From Candidatus Magnetomicrobium cryptolimnococcus (GTDB lineage Bacteria > Nitrospirota > Thermodesulfovibrionia > Thermodesulfovibrionales > Magnetobacteriaceae): a stretch of 64,000 nucleotides of DNA. The notes under the pieces are model-generated. The model searched no databases. It was not told the origin of the DNA and saw only the letters and a list, made by a program, of their open reading frames with translations. Below are positions 35,722 to 45,555 of the stretch, one piece after another (within the stretch, counting starts at the first letter, position 1; each line of letters begins with the position of its first letter). The position numbers and the translations under genes were made by a program. The stretch covers positions 273,299-337,298 of the forward strand of contig JAGYWI010000002.1 in NCBI GenBank assembly GCA_018606805.1, written 5' to 3'.

Positions 35722-38336
35722 AGATGACAATGCAACAATATTTTCACGAAACAGTTGAAAAGTATAAAGAAAAAATCGCCTTTAACTATTACGGTAACGA
35801 CGAGAAATGGCAAGCGTTGACATACCTTGACCTATACGAGCTGGTACAGGGTATGGCATCCAAACTCAGGCACATGAAGGTTGTAAAGGGCGACAAGGTG
35901 GCAATATGTGCCGAAAATCACCCACACTGGTGTGCGGCGTATCTTGCTATTATTATGCGGGGGGCTATTTGTGTGCCCATAGATAGCGAATTGGGAATAC
36001 AAGAGATAGAAAACATCGTCAAAAGCGCTGGTGCTAAAATAATTTTTATGAGCACTTCAATAGCCCCAAAACTTGAAACACTCTCTGTACAAACGATAAG
36101 CCTGCCCTTTACGCTTGAAAAGAAACACTGCCCAGTTTACGAAGTCATCGAATTGGAAGAAACCGACATAGCATCAATAATCTATACCTCCGGCACAACC
36201 GGTACACCTAAAGGAGTTGTGCTTACGCACAGGAATTTTTGCTCAGACGCCGAGGCCGTCATTGAAACCGGCCTCCTTAAAAGTACCGACAGGGTTTTAT
36301 CTATATTGCCACTACACCATACCTACCCTTTTATGTGCACCTTTGTAGTACCCATTGTCTTTGGCGGCGGTACGGTTACCTATCCAAAGAGCCTTAAATC
36401 ACCTGACCTTGTTGATGCCATAAAGACAAAGGGAGTAACTGTACTAATAGGAGTGCCGCGGGTGCTTGAGATGCTATTAAATGGCATAGAAAAAAAGCTT
36501 GAAACACTTCCAAAGCCAGTGTATCCAATGATTAACGGAATAAGGGCTCTTAGTGGCAAACTCAAAACGGCAACCGGTGGGTTTAATCTTGGCTATGCCA
36601 TATTTCAAAACACGATACACAGTGCCTTTGGCACGCAGTTTCGATTTATGGCCTCTGGTGGGGCTAAGCTTAACCCAACTGTTATGATGAAACTTGAAGC
36701 GCTTGGCTTTACCGTCATTGAAGGCTACGGGTTAACTGAAACCTCTCCAGTTTTAACCTTTAATCGTGAAAATAAACGAAAAGCTGGCTCTTGCGGCAAG
36801 CCTTTAAATGGTGTAGACATTAAAATTGCAGCCGAGGGCGAAATCATTGTAAAAGGTCCAATGGTCATGAGCGGTTATTACAATATGCCGGAAGAAACCG
36901 AAAAGGTACTAAAAGATGGTTGGTTTTATACAGGCGACGTTGGACATATAGATAAGGATGGGTATTTGTACATTACCGGACGCCTTAAGGAAGTAATCGT
37001 TTTAAGCTCAGGTAAAAACGTTTACCCTGAAGACCTTGAAAAAAAATACGCCGCTATACCGTTAATCGAGGATATATGTATTTATGGCAGCGGTGATGCC
37101 AAAATTACCCTCCAAGCGTTAATAGTGCCGAATTTCGACTATGCCAAACAGATGAAAATAGCAAACATACACGAGGCTTTAAAATGGGACATCTACGAAG
37201 TATCCCAAACCCTGCCATCTTACATGCGTATACAAGGCTTTACGCTAACAAAAGAAGCACTGCCCAAAACCCGTCTTGGCAAGATTCAGCGCTTTCGCAT
37301 ACATAAAAAAATAGCCGCAGAGCTTGCGGCAGAAAAACCAACTAAGACACAAAAAGATTTAAATGGGGAAAACGCCTCCAATGGCATACTTTTAAAGGTA
37401 AAGGATACGTTAAAAACCATAGGCGACATCGAACGAGAAATATACAGCACCGATAACATAGAGATAGACCTTGGCTTTGACTCTCTAAAAAGAATAGAAA
37501 TGCTGAGTGCCCTTGAGGAAAGTTTTAAGCTAAAACTACCGGAAACCTTTGGCTTAGATATTCAAACAGTAGGTGAGCTTGCAACGGCTATTGCCAACCA
37601 TAAAGACAGCGCCAAAGCCTCTGACTACGAAAAGACAACACAAACGGGCTTTGCCGAAATCATTAGTCGCCCACCAAGTCCCAAAGAGTTGCAACTAAGC
37701 GGCATTGGCAATAGCGGTGTTAAAACCATAATAAAAACCCTAGCAACGCCAATGTTAAGCGCAGCCTTTACAAGGCTATTTAATGGCAGCGTTAAGGGCA
37801 TTGAAAACCTCCCCAAAACCCCCTACATACTGTGTCCCAACCACGTAAGCTATATAGATGCCCCTGTAGTGTGGGCAGCCATGCCACAATCAATAAGGGA
37901 GATTCTATATTTTCAAGGCTCAAGGGAGTTTTTCCATAACCGTTCACTTGGCTGGTTTGCAAAGGCAGCTAACGTGATTTTAATAGACCCGGATGCCTAT
38001 TTAAAAGGAGCACTGAGCATATCAGCACATTTACTAAGGCAGAGCAAGGCACTTTGCATATTCCCGGAAGGCGGCAGAAGCGACGGCAATATCCAGACAT
38101 TTAAAAGGGGCATTGGCGTGCTTTCTTATCATTGCAATGTACCGCTTGTGCCAGTTTATCTTAAAGGTACAGCAGAGACTATGCCAAGGGGACAGGTCTT
38201 GCCAAAGTTATCAGATATTGTTGTATTAATAGGTAACCCTATAGTACCTCAAGATGTTGCAAGTACAGTAAGCGATGTCTATCAGGCTATTGCTGATAAG
38301 GTAAGGGATGAGGTCTTAAGACTAAAAATGCAATGA
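35718..38336 (+). CDS. acyl-CoA/acyl-ACP ligase with ACP domain and PlsC acyltransferase
   Basis: The 872-aa protein has three domains. An AMP-forming acyl ligase (about 1-530) contains YTSGTTGTPKGVVLTHRN (about 155), GYGLTETSPV and the YTGDVGHIDKDGYLYI hinge. An acyl-carrier domain (about 545-640) has the phosphopantetheine serine in LGFDSLKR (about 588). A 1-acylglycerol-3-phosphate acyltransferase (about 680-872) has NHVSYIDAP (H-x4-D, about 707) and FPEGGRSDGN (about 780). Free fatty acid would be activated, loaded on the built-in ACP and passed to a lysophospholipid, as in Aas but self-contained. ATGA overlap links it to the phosphatase-ATPase fusion. Confidence 0.92.
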   Translation: MKMTMQQYFHETVEKYKEKIAFNYYGNDEKWQALTYLDLYELVQGMASKLRHMKVVKGDKVAICAENHPHWCAAYLAIIMRGAICVPIDSELGIQEIENIVKSAGAKIIFMSTSIAPKLETLSVQTISLPFTLEKKHCPVYEVIELEETDIASIIYTSGTTGTPKGVVLTHRNFCSDAEAVIETGLLKSTDRVLSILPLHHTYPFMCTFVVPIVFGGGTVTYPKSLKSPDLVDAIKTKGVTVLIGVPRVLEMLLNGIEKKLETLPKPVYPMINGIRALSGKLKTATGGFNLGYAIFQNTIHSAFGTQFRFMASGGAKLNPTVMMKLEALGFTVIEGYGLTETSPVLTFNRENKRKAGSCGKPLNGVDIKIAAEGEIIVKGPMVMSGYYNMPEETEKVLKDGWFYTGDVGHIDKDGYLYITGRLKEVIVLSSGKNVYPEDLEKKYAAIPLIEDICIYGSGDAKITLQALIVPNFDYAKQMKIANIHEALKWDIYEVSQTLPSYMRIQGFTLTKEALPKTRLGKIQRFRIHKKIAAELAAEKPTKTQKDLNGENASNGILLKVKDTLKTIGDIEREIYSTDNIEIDLGFDSLKRIEMLSALEESFKLKLPETFGLDIQTVGELATAIANHKDSAKASDYEKTTQTGFAEIISRPPSPKELQLSGIGNSGVKTIIKTLATPMLSAAFTRLFNGSVKGIENLPKTPYILCPNHVSYIDAPVVWAAMPQSIREILYFQGSREFFHNRSLGWFAKAANVILIDPDAYLKGALSISAHLLRQSKALCIFPEGGRSDGNIQTFKRGIGVLSYHCNVPLVPVYLKGTAETMPRGQVLPKLSDIVVLIGNPIVPQDVASTVSDVYQAIADKVRDEVLRLKMQ

Positions 38337-38340
38337 AAAA

Positions 38341-38480
38341 GAAGAGTGGTGGAAAACCCTTTTAGATAAAATGGGTGCGGAGGTGCGCCTCCGCACCCAT
38401 TACGGGAGTGCGCCTCCGCACCTTTGGCGGGAGTGCGCCTCCGCACCTTTGGCGGGAGTGTGAGGGCAGCGCCTTCACTG
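38341..38480. repeat. hairpin plus tandem 25-bp units
   Basis: After the acyltransferase stop a GGTGCGGAGGTGCGCCTCCGCACC hairpin is followed by two exact copies of a 25-bp unit (38404-38428 and 38429-38453) and a partial third. The reverse complement of the unit, rotated, is the sequence inserted in the Rpn gene at 62738 and 63251. The partial unit continues as GGAGTGTGAGGGCAG, which also occurs at 58605. Confidence 0.85.
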
Positions 38481-38589
38481 TATATTTGTTTTTTTAATAA
38501 GGAGTTTCATAAACAGTTACAAATTTTAAATACAGACAAATTCTTGACATTATATATCAAATTGATATATCATAAAGAAAATCATGAAT

Positions 38590-38663
38590 GTCTCAGTAGC
38601 TCAATGGGGAGGGCGATTGAATGACATATCTGTGGTCTTTCTATTTAGAATCGTGGAGGTGCT
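38590..38663 (+). pseudogene. decayed tRNA-like sequence
   Basis: From GTAGCTCA to GACAT, 27 of 32 positions match the D-arm and anticodon arm of the tRNA-Ala at 41861. The 3' anticodon strand, T-arm and acceptor no longer pair, so it is not functional. Just before the GGDEF-EAL gene. Confidence 0.45.
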
Positions 38664-38719
38664 TAATAATGTTATTTGTCAATTGCGCATAATATTTATT
38701 ATCTATTTAGATAGAAGAA

Positions 38720-41700
38720 ATGATAAAGGCTTTTATAATAGGGAAAAAGATTAGCCGTAAGCTATTTATTTGTTTCTTGTCTTTTTCTTTATTTGCATGG
38801 GGTATTGGTTATTTTGCAATTACTATATGTGGAAAAGCCCTTGAAGAGTCTATTATAGCCCACCATTTGGACCTTGATAGGAAGTATATAGAGTTAATTG
38901 AGCATCATATGATGGATAGGGTTGCGGGTTTTATGGATTTTACTGAGGACCCGGATATACAGCAAATCATTGATGAGTCTAATGTTACATTTGATAATTT
39001 GAATGACGTTAGCAGCTACATAGAAAATATAGATAAACAGTGGCAGCAAGCCCCGGAAAATGTGATAACCCCTATTATGGATGAGCTTATTAATAATCAC
39101 CTTTCAAGTATACTAAAATGGCAACAAAGGCAAGCCAAGATTCGTTATGGTTACGATATATACAGTGAGGTGCTTGTAACGAATAAATATGGTGCTATTG
39201 TTGCTCAGACGAGTAAGACGAATGATTATAAACAAAGTGATGAGCAGTGGTGGCAGATAGCAAAAAAACAAGGGATATATATTGGCAAGGCTGGTTTTGA
39301 CGATTGTTATAGAGTATACTCTATAGTAGTAGGTATAGCAATTAAGGATAATAAGAATAATTTTATTGGCGTAATAAAAGTAATTATAGGCTTGGATACC
39401 ATCCAAAGTATGTTACATGAAATGAAGGGGGATATTTCACATAAGGAATATACCAAGTGGCGGTTTGGGATTTTAGAAAATGATGGAAAAGTAATATATG
39501 CCTCAGATAAATTAAATGTATTGCCTAATAAGCTAAAGCAGGCGTTTTTAAATAATGCTATCTCATTTATAAATGATGATAAGAAATGGGGTAAGGTATT
39601 AGCAACATATGTAACACATAAGGAAAAATATAGAACTGTGATTAAGCCTTTTGGTTGGCTATTAATTAGTGAACATAGTACGGATGAGATATACGTACAG
39701 GTAAATAGGCTTGAGGAAGGTATCTTACTTGTTCTTGTTATTTTAACAATACTATCATTTATCCTTAGCTATTATTTATCGAATATAATATCAAAGCCTT
39801 TATCCTTATTGACTGAAGCAGTTAATAAATTTAGTGATAACAATTTAGATGTTGACATACCTGCAATAGGCTCAGAAGATGAAATCGGTCAACTGTCTAA
39901 GGCCTTCAGGGGTATGTCTGAGAAATTAAAAAGTAGCTTTAATAGACTATCGGAAGTCAACAAAAAATTAGAAAATAATACAGAAGAAATAAAAAAGAGT
40001 TATGATTTACAAAATATAATAAGTTCGATACTAAAGCTATCTTTTAAGGAGATAGACATTAAAGAGTTTTTAGATATAGCATTAGACAACATTTTTTCAC
40101 TTGTTTGGTTTACGGCAGGCTCTGTTGGGTGCATATTTTTGTATGATGAAAAAACAGGTACTTTACGGATGACGGCAAGAAAAAACTTTCCGAAGGAACT
40201 CCTTGAGCCTTGTAAGGAGGTACAGGTAGGCAAGTGTCTATGTGGGCTAGCAGCGTCAAGAAAGGAATTGATATATAAAGACTGCATAGATAAAGACCAC
40301 GAGATAACATATGAAAATATACCTGAGCATGGGCATTATTGTGTGCCAATCATGTCAAAGGAAAAGGTTTTAGGGGTTATTAACGTAGTTGGGGCAATTC
40401 ATAAGAAAGATGAAATGGACAAGCGGTTATTGTTAATGGTAGCAGATACTATAGCTACGGTAATAGAGCGGAAGAGGTCGGATGAAAAAGTTGAGTACAT
40501 GGCAAACTATGATGAGCTAACGGGGATACCCAATAGGGCGTTATTGTTTGATAGATTAAATCAAAGCATACAACATTCAAAGCGCTTTAATGATAAAACG
40601 GCTGTTTTATACTTTGATTTAGACCACTTTAAAGGCATCAATGATACATATGGGCATGATGCTGGGGATGTTGTGTTAAAGAAGGTATCTAAACGGTTAC
40701 TGCGGTGCATAAGGGATATAGATACTGTATCGCGCTTAGGTGGGGATGAGTTTGTTGTAGTAACTAGGGGATTTAAAACTACGGATGAGTTGAATGAATT
40801 GTGCGTTAGGATTATTAAAGAAATAGCTAGGCCTATAGAGTATAAAGGGAAGGCGTTTTCTATTAATACTAGTATTGGAATTAGTGTGTACCCGAATGAT
40901 GGTGATAATGGTCAGTTGCTGCTAAAAAAGGCTGATACGGCAATGTACAATGCAAAGGCATCTGACGGTAGTGTGTTCTTATTTTATAATGATAGTATGG
41001 ATAAGCATATAAAGGAACGAGATAAATTAGAGGAAGATATACGTTATGCCTTAGAAAGTAATCAATTTGTGCTGCATTATCAACCCCAGATAGACCTGAA
41101 GACAAATAAAGTAATAGGAGCAGAGGCTTTAATACGTTGGCAGCATCCCATATTTGGCATGATATATCCGGACAAATTTATCTCAATAGCGGAAGAAACA
41201 GGGATTATCGTGGAAATTGGTAACTGGGTAATCAAAACTGCATGTACGCAGAGTATGCTTTGGAAAAAAGAAGGGGTAGCACTATTAACTATGGCTGTTA
41301 ACGTTGCCTCTAATCAGTTTCAAAGGTATGATTTCGTTGATAATGTCTCACAAATATTATTAGAGACAAAGACAGACCCTCGCCTTTTAGAATTAGAAAT
41401 AACTGAGCGCATCTCTATTAAAGATATAGAAACAACAATAGATGTTTTGCACAGGTTTAATAGTATTGGTATAAAGGTTTCGATAGATGACTTTGGTACA
41501 GGTTACTCATCGTTAAGCTATCTGAAACGTCTACCATTTAATAAGATAAAAATAGACAGGTCTTTTATAATGGATATACAGCATAGTCAAGACGCATTGA
41601 CAATTGTAAAGACTATAATAGATATGTCGCATAACCTTAAAATGCCTGTCATAGCAGAAGGCATTGAAACCACTGAACAGTTGGAACTCCTTAAGGCATT

Positions 41701-41785
41701 AAACTGTGATGAAGCCCAAGGTTATCTCTTTAGTAAACCTGTTACAAGTGATGATTTCATCAAGTTTGTCAAGGATAGGATATAA
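38720..41785 (+). CDS. Cache-HAMP-GAF-GGDEF-EAL c-di-GMP protein
   Basis: The 1021-aa inner-membrane protein has TM1 (about 13-33), a periplasmic Cache-type sensor (35-330), TM2 (335-357), HAMP (358-410), a GAF domain (440-595) with a CLCGLAASRKE cysteine pair, a diguanylate cyclase domain with intact SRLGGDEFVVV, and a phosphodiesterase domain with intact AEALIRWQHP, ELEITERI, DDFGTGYSSLSYL and EGIET. Both c-di-GMP activities look catalytically competent, so the net output depends on the sensors. CEKCLCG-like cysteines in GAF could bind a cofactor, which is speculative. It is monocistronic and precedes tRNA-Ala. Confidence 0.94.
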   Translation: MIKAFIIGKKISRKLFICFLSFSLFAWGIGYFAITICGKALEESIIAHHLDLDRKYIELIEHHMMDRVAGFMDFTEDPDIQQIIDESNVTFDNLNDVSSYIENIDKQWQQAPENVITPIMDELINNHLSSILKWQQRQAKIRYGYDIYSEVLVTNKYGAIVAQTSKTNDYKQSDEQWWQIAKKQGIYIGKAGFDDCYRVYSIVVGIAIKDNKNNFIGVIKVIIGLDTIQSMLHEMKGDISHKEYTKWRFGILENDGKVIYASDKLNVLPNKLKQAFLNNAISFINDDKKWGKVLATYVTHKEKYRTVIKPFGWLLISEHSTDEIYVQVNRLEEGILLVLVILTILSFILSYYLSNIISKPLSLLTEAVNKFSDNNLDVDIPAIGSEDEIGQLSKAFRGMSEKLKSSFNRLSEVNKKLENNTEEIKKSYDLQNIISSILKLSFKEIDIKEFLDIALDNIFSLVWFTAGSVGCIFLYDEKTGTLRMTARKNFPKELLEPCKEVQVGKCLCGLAASRKELIYKDCIDKDHEITYENIPEHGHYCVPIMSKEKVLGVINVVGAIHKKDEMDKRLLLMVADTIATVIERKRSDEKVEYMANYDELTGIPNRALLFDRLNQSIQHSKRFNDKTAVLYFDLDHFKGINDTYGHDAGDVVLKKVSKRLLRCIRDIDTVSRLGGDEFVVVTRGFKTTDELNELCVRIIKEIARPIEYKGKAFSINTSIGISVYPNDGDNGQLLLKKADTAMYNAKASDGSVFLFYNDSMDKHIKERDKLEEDIRYALESNQFVLHYQPQIDLKTNKVIGAEALIRWQHPIFGMIYPDKFISIAEETGIIVEIGNWVIKTACTQSMLWKKEGVALLTMAVNVASNQFQRYDFVDNVSQILLETKTDPRLLELEITERISIKDIETTIDVLHRFNSIGIKVSIDDFGTGYSSLSYLKRLPFNKIKIDRSFIMDIQHSQDALTIVKTIIDMSHNLKMPVIAEGIETTEQLELLKALNCDEAQGYLFSKPVTSDDFIKFVKDRI

Positions 41786-41819
41786 GGTATTTTCAAATAT
41801 CTGTAATGCAATTTTGGGC

Positions 41820-41849
41820 TTGACAGTAATGGGTATAATCTGTTATAAA
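41820..41849 (+). promoter_or_regulatory. promoter of tRNA-Ala
   Basis: TTGACA (41820-41825) and TATAAA (41844-41849) are separated by 18 nt and end 11 nt before the mature 5' end of the tRNA. Confidence 0.65.
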
Positions 41850-41860
41850 ATAAAGCAAGT

Positions 41861-41936
<76 letters not shown>

Positions 41937-42148
41937 TCTGAATCAGCAAGTAGATGTTTATCTTATCAATTGCGGAATTTAAAAGTGTCTTTATAGTGAT
42001 TGGTATCTTAGTTTTTTATCAGATTTTTTCCATCTGAATTAGATTTGGCAGAAGAAAATGCGTTTATATTAAATTATTTAAAGAAATGGAAAGAGAATAT
42101 ATAATATCAGGGAAGGCAAATTAAATAGGTTATAATGAGCCTATATAG
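41937..42148. other. spacer between tRNA-Ala and the restriction gene
   Basis: About 210 bp. A short plus-strand frame around 42025-42105 reads FPSELDLAEENAFILNYLKK before a stop and looks like the tail of a lost gene, but I cannot identify it. No duplicate of the tRNA 3' end is seen here. Confidence 0.3.
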
Positions 42149-43078
42149 TCAAAAGTATCCCATGTCTAAAACATTGTGCTCATTAGGAGTATCATTATCG
42201 AGAAGTTCCCTTATATGTGATAAAAATCTTTCAAATGATTCAAGTCTGAATGGATTGTTTTCTATATAACTAACATATTCATTCCTTTTCTCTTTTCTGT
42301 GTTTGCTTAACGCGTAATATTGTCTTATATTAGAGTTTAATCGTTTAGCTTTTCTCAAAAGAATTACCTCATCAATATCAGTAGCTGTAGTACTCAATGG
42401 TGTCATATCTAACCACTCAATTAAAAGAAAATACTTAGCGCCTGAAACAGCAGTTTTAATGTCATGAGCTGTTGTACATGCCTCTTGAAACATTGTCTTG
42501 TCCAAATTTGTTTTGCACTCAGCTGCTACATACGCAATATACGTATTTTGAATAGCAGAATCTGAAGGAGGAAAATCGGGAGAATGTGAAGTTTTGAGAT
42601 AAAGCCTTCTTGAAATAGCAAAATCCTGATTTTTTGTTCTTATAGATAAACCACCTCCTTGTGTTCTTAATTTAAGTGTTGAAACAAAGTATGCTGAAGA
42701 AAATGTTGACATTGGACCAATGGTTATATCTATGCTATTAATTTGTGGAATAAGAATATCATTAATAAGAAAGGGAAGGAACTCTTCAATAATTGTGTTA
42801 TCGAGTTTTAATTGCCCTTTTTGACGATAAAGAAAATCTTGCTCTGAATCAAATATCAAGCATATATCAATATAGTTTTTATACTGATTGAGATTATCTA
42901 CCAAGCCTTGAAGCAGCTTTCCTACATTCTTTTCGTCCATACTCAAAGACAAACAACGGTTTCTCCATTGTTTATACATAGTTATTGCATTGTCAATGCG
43001 CTCTTTATCATAATTGGGCAACTTATCATTTTCAAATAGTGCTTTTAATTTTTCATAATGTGGAGTTGGATATTCCAT
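42149..43078 (-). CDS. Bpu10I-family type II restriction endonuclease
   Basis: A 309-aa protein following a DNA methyltransferase gene on the same strand with 4 nt between them. The block AYVAAECKTNLDKTMFQEA (E-C-K at about 184-186), AKYFLLIEWLDMTPLSTTATD and DEVILLRKAKRLNSNIRQY fit the Bpu10I restriction-enzyme family; E-x-K with a preceding Asp would form the PD-(D/E)XK site. Bpu10I recognises CCTNAGC with two subunits. Here a single nuclease gene is present, so the specificity may differ. The N-terminal 110 residues are helical and poorly conserved. Confidence 0.72.
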   Translation of the reverse strand: MEYPTPHYEKLKALFENDKLPNYDKERIDNAITMYKQWRNRCLSLSMDEKNVGKLLQGLVDNLNQYKNYIDICLIFDSEQDFLYRQKGQLKLDNTIIEEFLPFLINDILIPQINSIDITIGPMSTFSSAYFVSTLKLRTQGGGLSIRTKNQDFAISRRLYLKTSHSPDFPPSDSAIQNTYIAYVAAECKTNLDKTMFQEACTTAHDIKTAVSGAKYFLLIEWLDMTPLSTTATDIDEVILLRKAKRLNSNIRQYYALSKHRKEKRNEYVSYIENNPFRLESFERFLSHIRELLDNDTPNEHNVLDMGYF

Positions 43079-43082
43079 GAAT

Positions 43083-44303
43083 TTAATCCTCCTTATGGTT
43101 ATTATATATTGGCGACGGTTCTACTGTCTCTGCTTTGTTTATAGCAGTTTTAATTAACTTGATTTCTTTATGAGGTGAATAAGTCAAGGCATTATATAAT
43201 ATTTCTTTTCCTATATGCCTTGCCTTGCTAATGACAGCAGAATCTGTATAAACTGAGGGGTCTATGACAAAGTGCAATATATCTTCAAAGATATTCTGAC
43301 CGAATTGATTCATAAAAACCCTTTCTTGTCTTTTTGTAAGAATAAAATTTGCAATTTGTGTTCCTATTTCAGCGATAATTTTACCATTGTAAAAAGGTGT
43401 ACCATTTACACTTGATACACGTCCCACTACAAATATCATATGTCCATCATGTTTTATGAGCCTCCTTAATTCAACAAAAGTTAATGCCATATCAATACAA
43501 TATTGAATAACCGTAAAAAATCTATTCCCTCTATATTTCCTATTCGAACCAAACTCTGATTTAGCTACACTCAGAACATCCCATCCAAGCGCCTCCACGG
43601 AATGTCTATAGTTTTGGTGATAATTAAACACATTTATATATGGCGGAGAAGTTACTACAAAATCAATTGAATTATCTACAATTGGAATGCGTCTTGCGTC
43701 AGAATTATAAACATCTAATTTTAAACGACTGTATGGCAAGTCTACTATTGTTTGTCTAATTTTATAAAAAACTGCCATTAGAATATTTGGAGTTATTTTG
43801 TTATTATGAAAATTAAGTAAAACTATTAAAGCTTCGAGGATTATTTTTTGGTAACTATTTAATAAATGAATAGAATTAATTAACTGTAATTTTATACTAT
43901 TATCCAAATCATCTACTGTCATTTCTGCTTTCATAAAATGATTATTATATATTTTTTCAACGATTTCTTTGATTATTTTTATAAGCTCATTTCTTTGTAA
44001 TGGATGTAAATTAATAAAAATATATATTTTTGACAAAATAAATGCTGATGGGTTAATTTCAGTTCCATATGCCTCAAACTGTAACAGACCAGCTTCGTAT
44101 AACACTGTTCCACTACCAAGAAAAGGGTCTAAAATAATGTATCCTTTCTTCGCATAATTAGAAATAAGAGTTTCGATAAGTTGAGGAGAAAACTGCCCCC
44201 TCCACGAAAATATATTCCTTCGCTCTTTCTTTGCTATATTAAGATGCTCTTGCTTAATCTCTTTCCTGTCAAGAGGGACTGTCTCAAATATATCTGTAGT
44301 CAT
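43083..44303 (-). CDS. type II DNA methyltransferase paired with the Bpu10I-like enzyme
   Basis: The 406-aa amino-methyltransferase has motif I ILDPFLGSGTVLYEA (about residue 58) and motif IV VVTSPPYINVFNYHQNYRHS (about 217), with a helical insertion between them. SAM-dependent N4-cytosine or N6-adenine methylation protects the host sites. The motif order is the same as in the TdeIII-linked enzyme at 14995 but the proteins are not close copies. Its stop is 4 nt before the restriction gene start. The cassette sits between tRNA-Ala and a hairpin repeat, consistent with acquisition. Confidence 0.88.
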   Translation of the reverse strand: MTTDIFETVPLDRKEIKQEHLNIAKKERRNIFSWRGQFSPQLIETLISNYAKKGYIILDPFLGSGTVLYEAGLLQFEAYGTEINPSAFILSKIYIFINLHPLQRNELIKIIKEIVEKIYNNHFMKAEMTVDDLDNSIKLQLINSIHLLNSYQKIILEALIVLLNFHNNKITPNILMAVFYKIRQTIVDLPYSRLKLDVYNSDARRIPIVDNSIDFVVTSPPYINVFNYHQNYRHSVEALGWDVLSVAKSEFGSNRKYRGNRFFTVIQYCIDMALTFVELRRLIKHDGHMIFVVGRVSSVNGTPFYNGKIIAEIGTQIANFILTKRQERVFMNQFGQNIFEDILHFVIDPSVYTDSAVISKARHIGKEILYNALTYSPHKEIKLIKTAINKAETVEPSPIYNNHKED

Positions 44304-44328
44304 AAACCAACAATTTCAAAGTTTTTAG

Positions 44329-44396
44329 AAAAGGGGGGAACAGGGAGGTGCGCCTTCGCACCCTTTTTGCCTAAAAAGGTTTTCCCCCACGCCTCT
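44329..44396. repeat. C-run/G-run hairpin repeat with a 25-nt-type palindrome
   Basis: AAAAGGGGGGAACAGGGAGGTGCGCC...GGTTTTCCCCC with a central GTGCGCCTTCGCAC. It lies downstream of the radical SAM gene (minus strand) and upstream of the methyltransferase start, and could terminate the former. Confidence 0.65.
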
Positions 44397-44422
44397 ATCT
44401 TTTTTTCTTTTCTTTTTTTCCC

Positions 44423-45457
44423 TTACCTTTTATAACTACAAAAGGGTTCCTCGGCCATATAATCACCGCTCATACAGTAAGCTCGTGCCCTACAGCCGCC
44501 GCATACTTTTAAAAATTCGCAGCTCCCACATTTACCTTTATAGCTTTTAAAATCCCGCATATCAAGTAGTAGTTTAGAGCCTTCCCAGATTTCCTTAAAA
44601 GATTGCTGGCGTATATTACCAGCGGACATGTGGAAATAGCTGCAGGGTTGAATGTTCCCATCTACGTCTATGAGGCAAATCATTTGCCCAGCAATACAGC
44701 CCTTTGCACCACCTGTGGAAAACTTAAGAGAGCGGCTTTGCAGTTTCTCAGGGCGCTGGCGCACTATTCGGTAGTAATGCGGGGCACATGTGGGTCGTAC
44801 AAGCATGCTGCTTTCCTGTAATTCCATATCGTAGTGCCAGTTAAGTATATCCTCATAGTCTTTTGTCGGGATAAGTTCGTCGCTAATATCTTGGCCTCTG
44901 CCTGTTGGTACTATCATAAACATGTACCAAGCGGTAGCACCAAGGGACTTAGCCAGTGTGTAGACATTTGGGATGTCGCTTTGATTTCGTTTTGTAAAAG
45001 AAGAGTTAAAGATAAATTCTATGGAGTAGGCTCTAAATAGTTTGGCGGCGTTAATTGTACCGTCAAAGGCCCCTTGTTGACTTCTAAAATTATCGTGTAT
45101 GTTTGCAGTTGAGCCATCGAGGCTTAGGGATACTATTTTGATGTTAGAGTCTTTTATTTTATTACAAATGTCCTCAGTAACGAGTGTACCGTTTGTAGCA
45201 AGACACATGCGAAGCCCTTTGCTTGTACCGTAGGAGGCTATTTGAAAGACGTCTTCACGTAGGAGGGGTTCGCCGCCGGAAAGCACAATAACGGGGTTGG
45301 CGTAGCTTGCTATGTCGTCAATTACTCTTATAGCCTCGTCAAATGAAAAGTCCGGGTGCTCATTAACTATCATCTCGGATGAGGAGCGGCAATGTATGCA
45401 CTTGAGATTACAGCGCCTGGTAACCTCCCAGGCTATCCATTTTGGTTGAAAATCCAT
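44423..45457 (-). CDS. ahbD: radical SAM/SPASM enzyme, AhbD-like heme synthase
   Basis: The 344-aa protein has the radical-SAM cluster motif CNLKCIHC (C16, C20, C23), [12 protein letters not shown], and [14 protein letters not shown]. The segment [17 protein letters not shown] and the C-terminal SPASM cysteines ([31 protein letters not shown]) match AhbD, which oxidatively decarboxylates iron-coproporphyrin III to heme b in the siroheme-dependent pathway. AhbC/NirJ relatives are the main alternative. No other ahb genes are nearby. A GGGG Shine-Dalgarno lies 8 nt before ATG 45457 and TATACTATAAT just upstream. Confidence 0.75.
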   Translation of the reverse strand: MDFQPKWIAWEVTRRCNLKCIHCRSSSEMIVNEHPDFSFDEAIRVIDDIASYANPVIVLSGGEPLLREDVFQIASYGTSKGLRMCLATNGTLVTEDICNKIKDSNIKIVSLSLDGSTANIHDNFRSQQGAFDGTINAAKLFRAYSIEFIFNSSFTKRNQSDIPNVYTLAKSLGATAWYMFMIVPTGRGQDISDELIPTKDYEDILNWHYDMELQESSMLVRPTCAPHYYRIVRQRPEKLQSRSLKFSTGGAKGCIAGQMICLIDVDGNIQPCSYFHMSAGNIRQQSFKEIWEGSKLLLDMRDFKSYKGKCGSCEFLKVCGGCRARAYCMSGDYMAEEPFCSYKR

Positions 45458-45555
45458 TAAATTAACCCCTTTTTTATATATTATAGTATATAACTAAATA
45501 TAAATGGTTTGCAAGAATAATAATAGTTGTATTTTTTATTACGCAGATAATGCTA
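45458..45555. promoter_or_regulatory. promoter of the radical SAM gene and end region of ligA
   Basis: Minus-strand TATACTATAATATAT and AAAAAAGGGG lead into ATG 45457. The segment 45500-45541 is shared with 4836-4877, downstream of smc. Confidence 0.5.

Noticed and set aside
38341..38480. CRISPR-like tandem repeat
   Set aside because: The 25-bp units are directly adjacent without spacers and no cas genes are present.
38424..38624. Small plus-strand frame after the acyltransferase
   Set aside because: Its first part is repeat DNA shared with the gpsA upstream region and the rest runs into the tRNA-like sequence.
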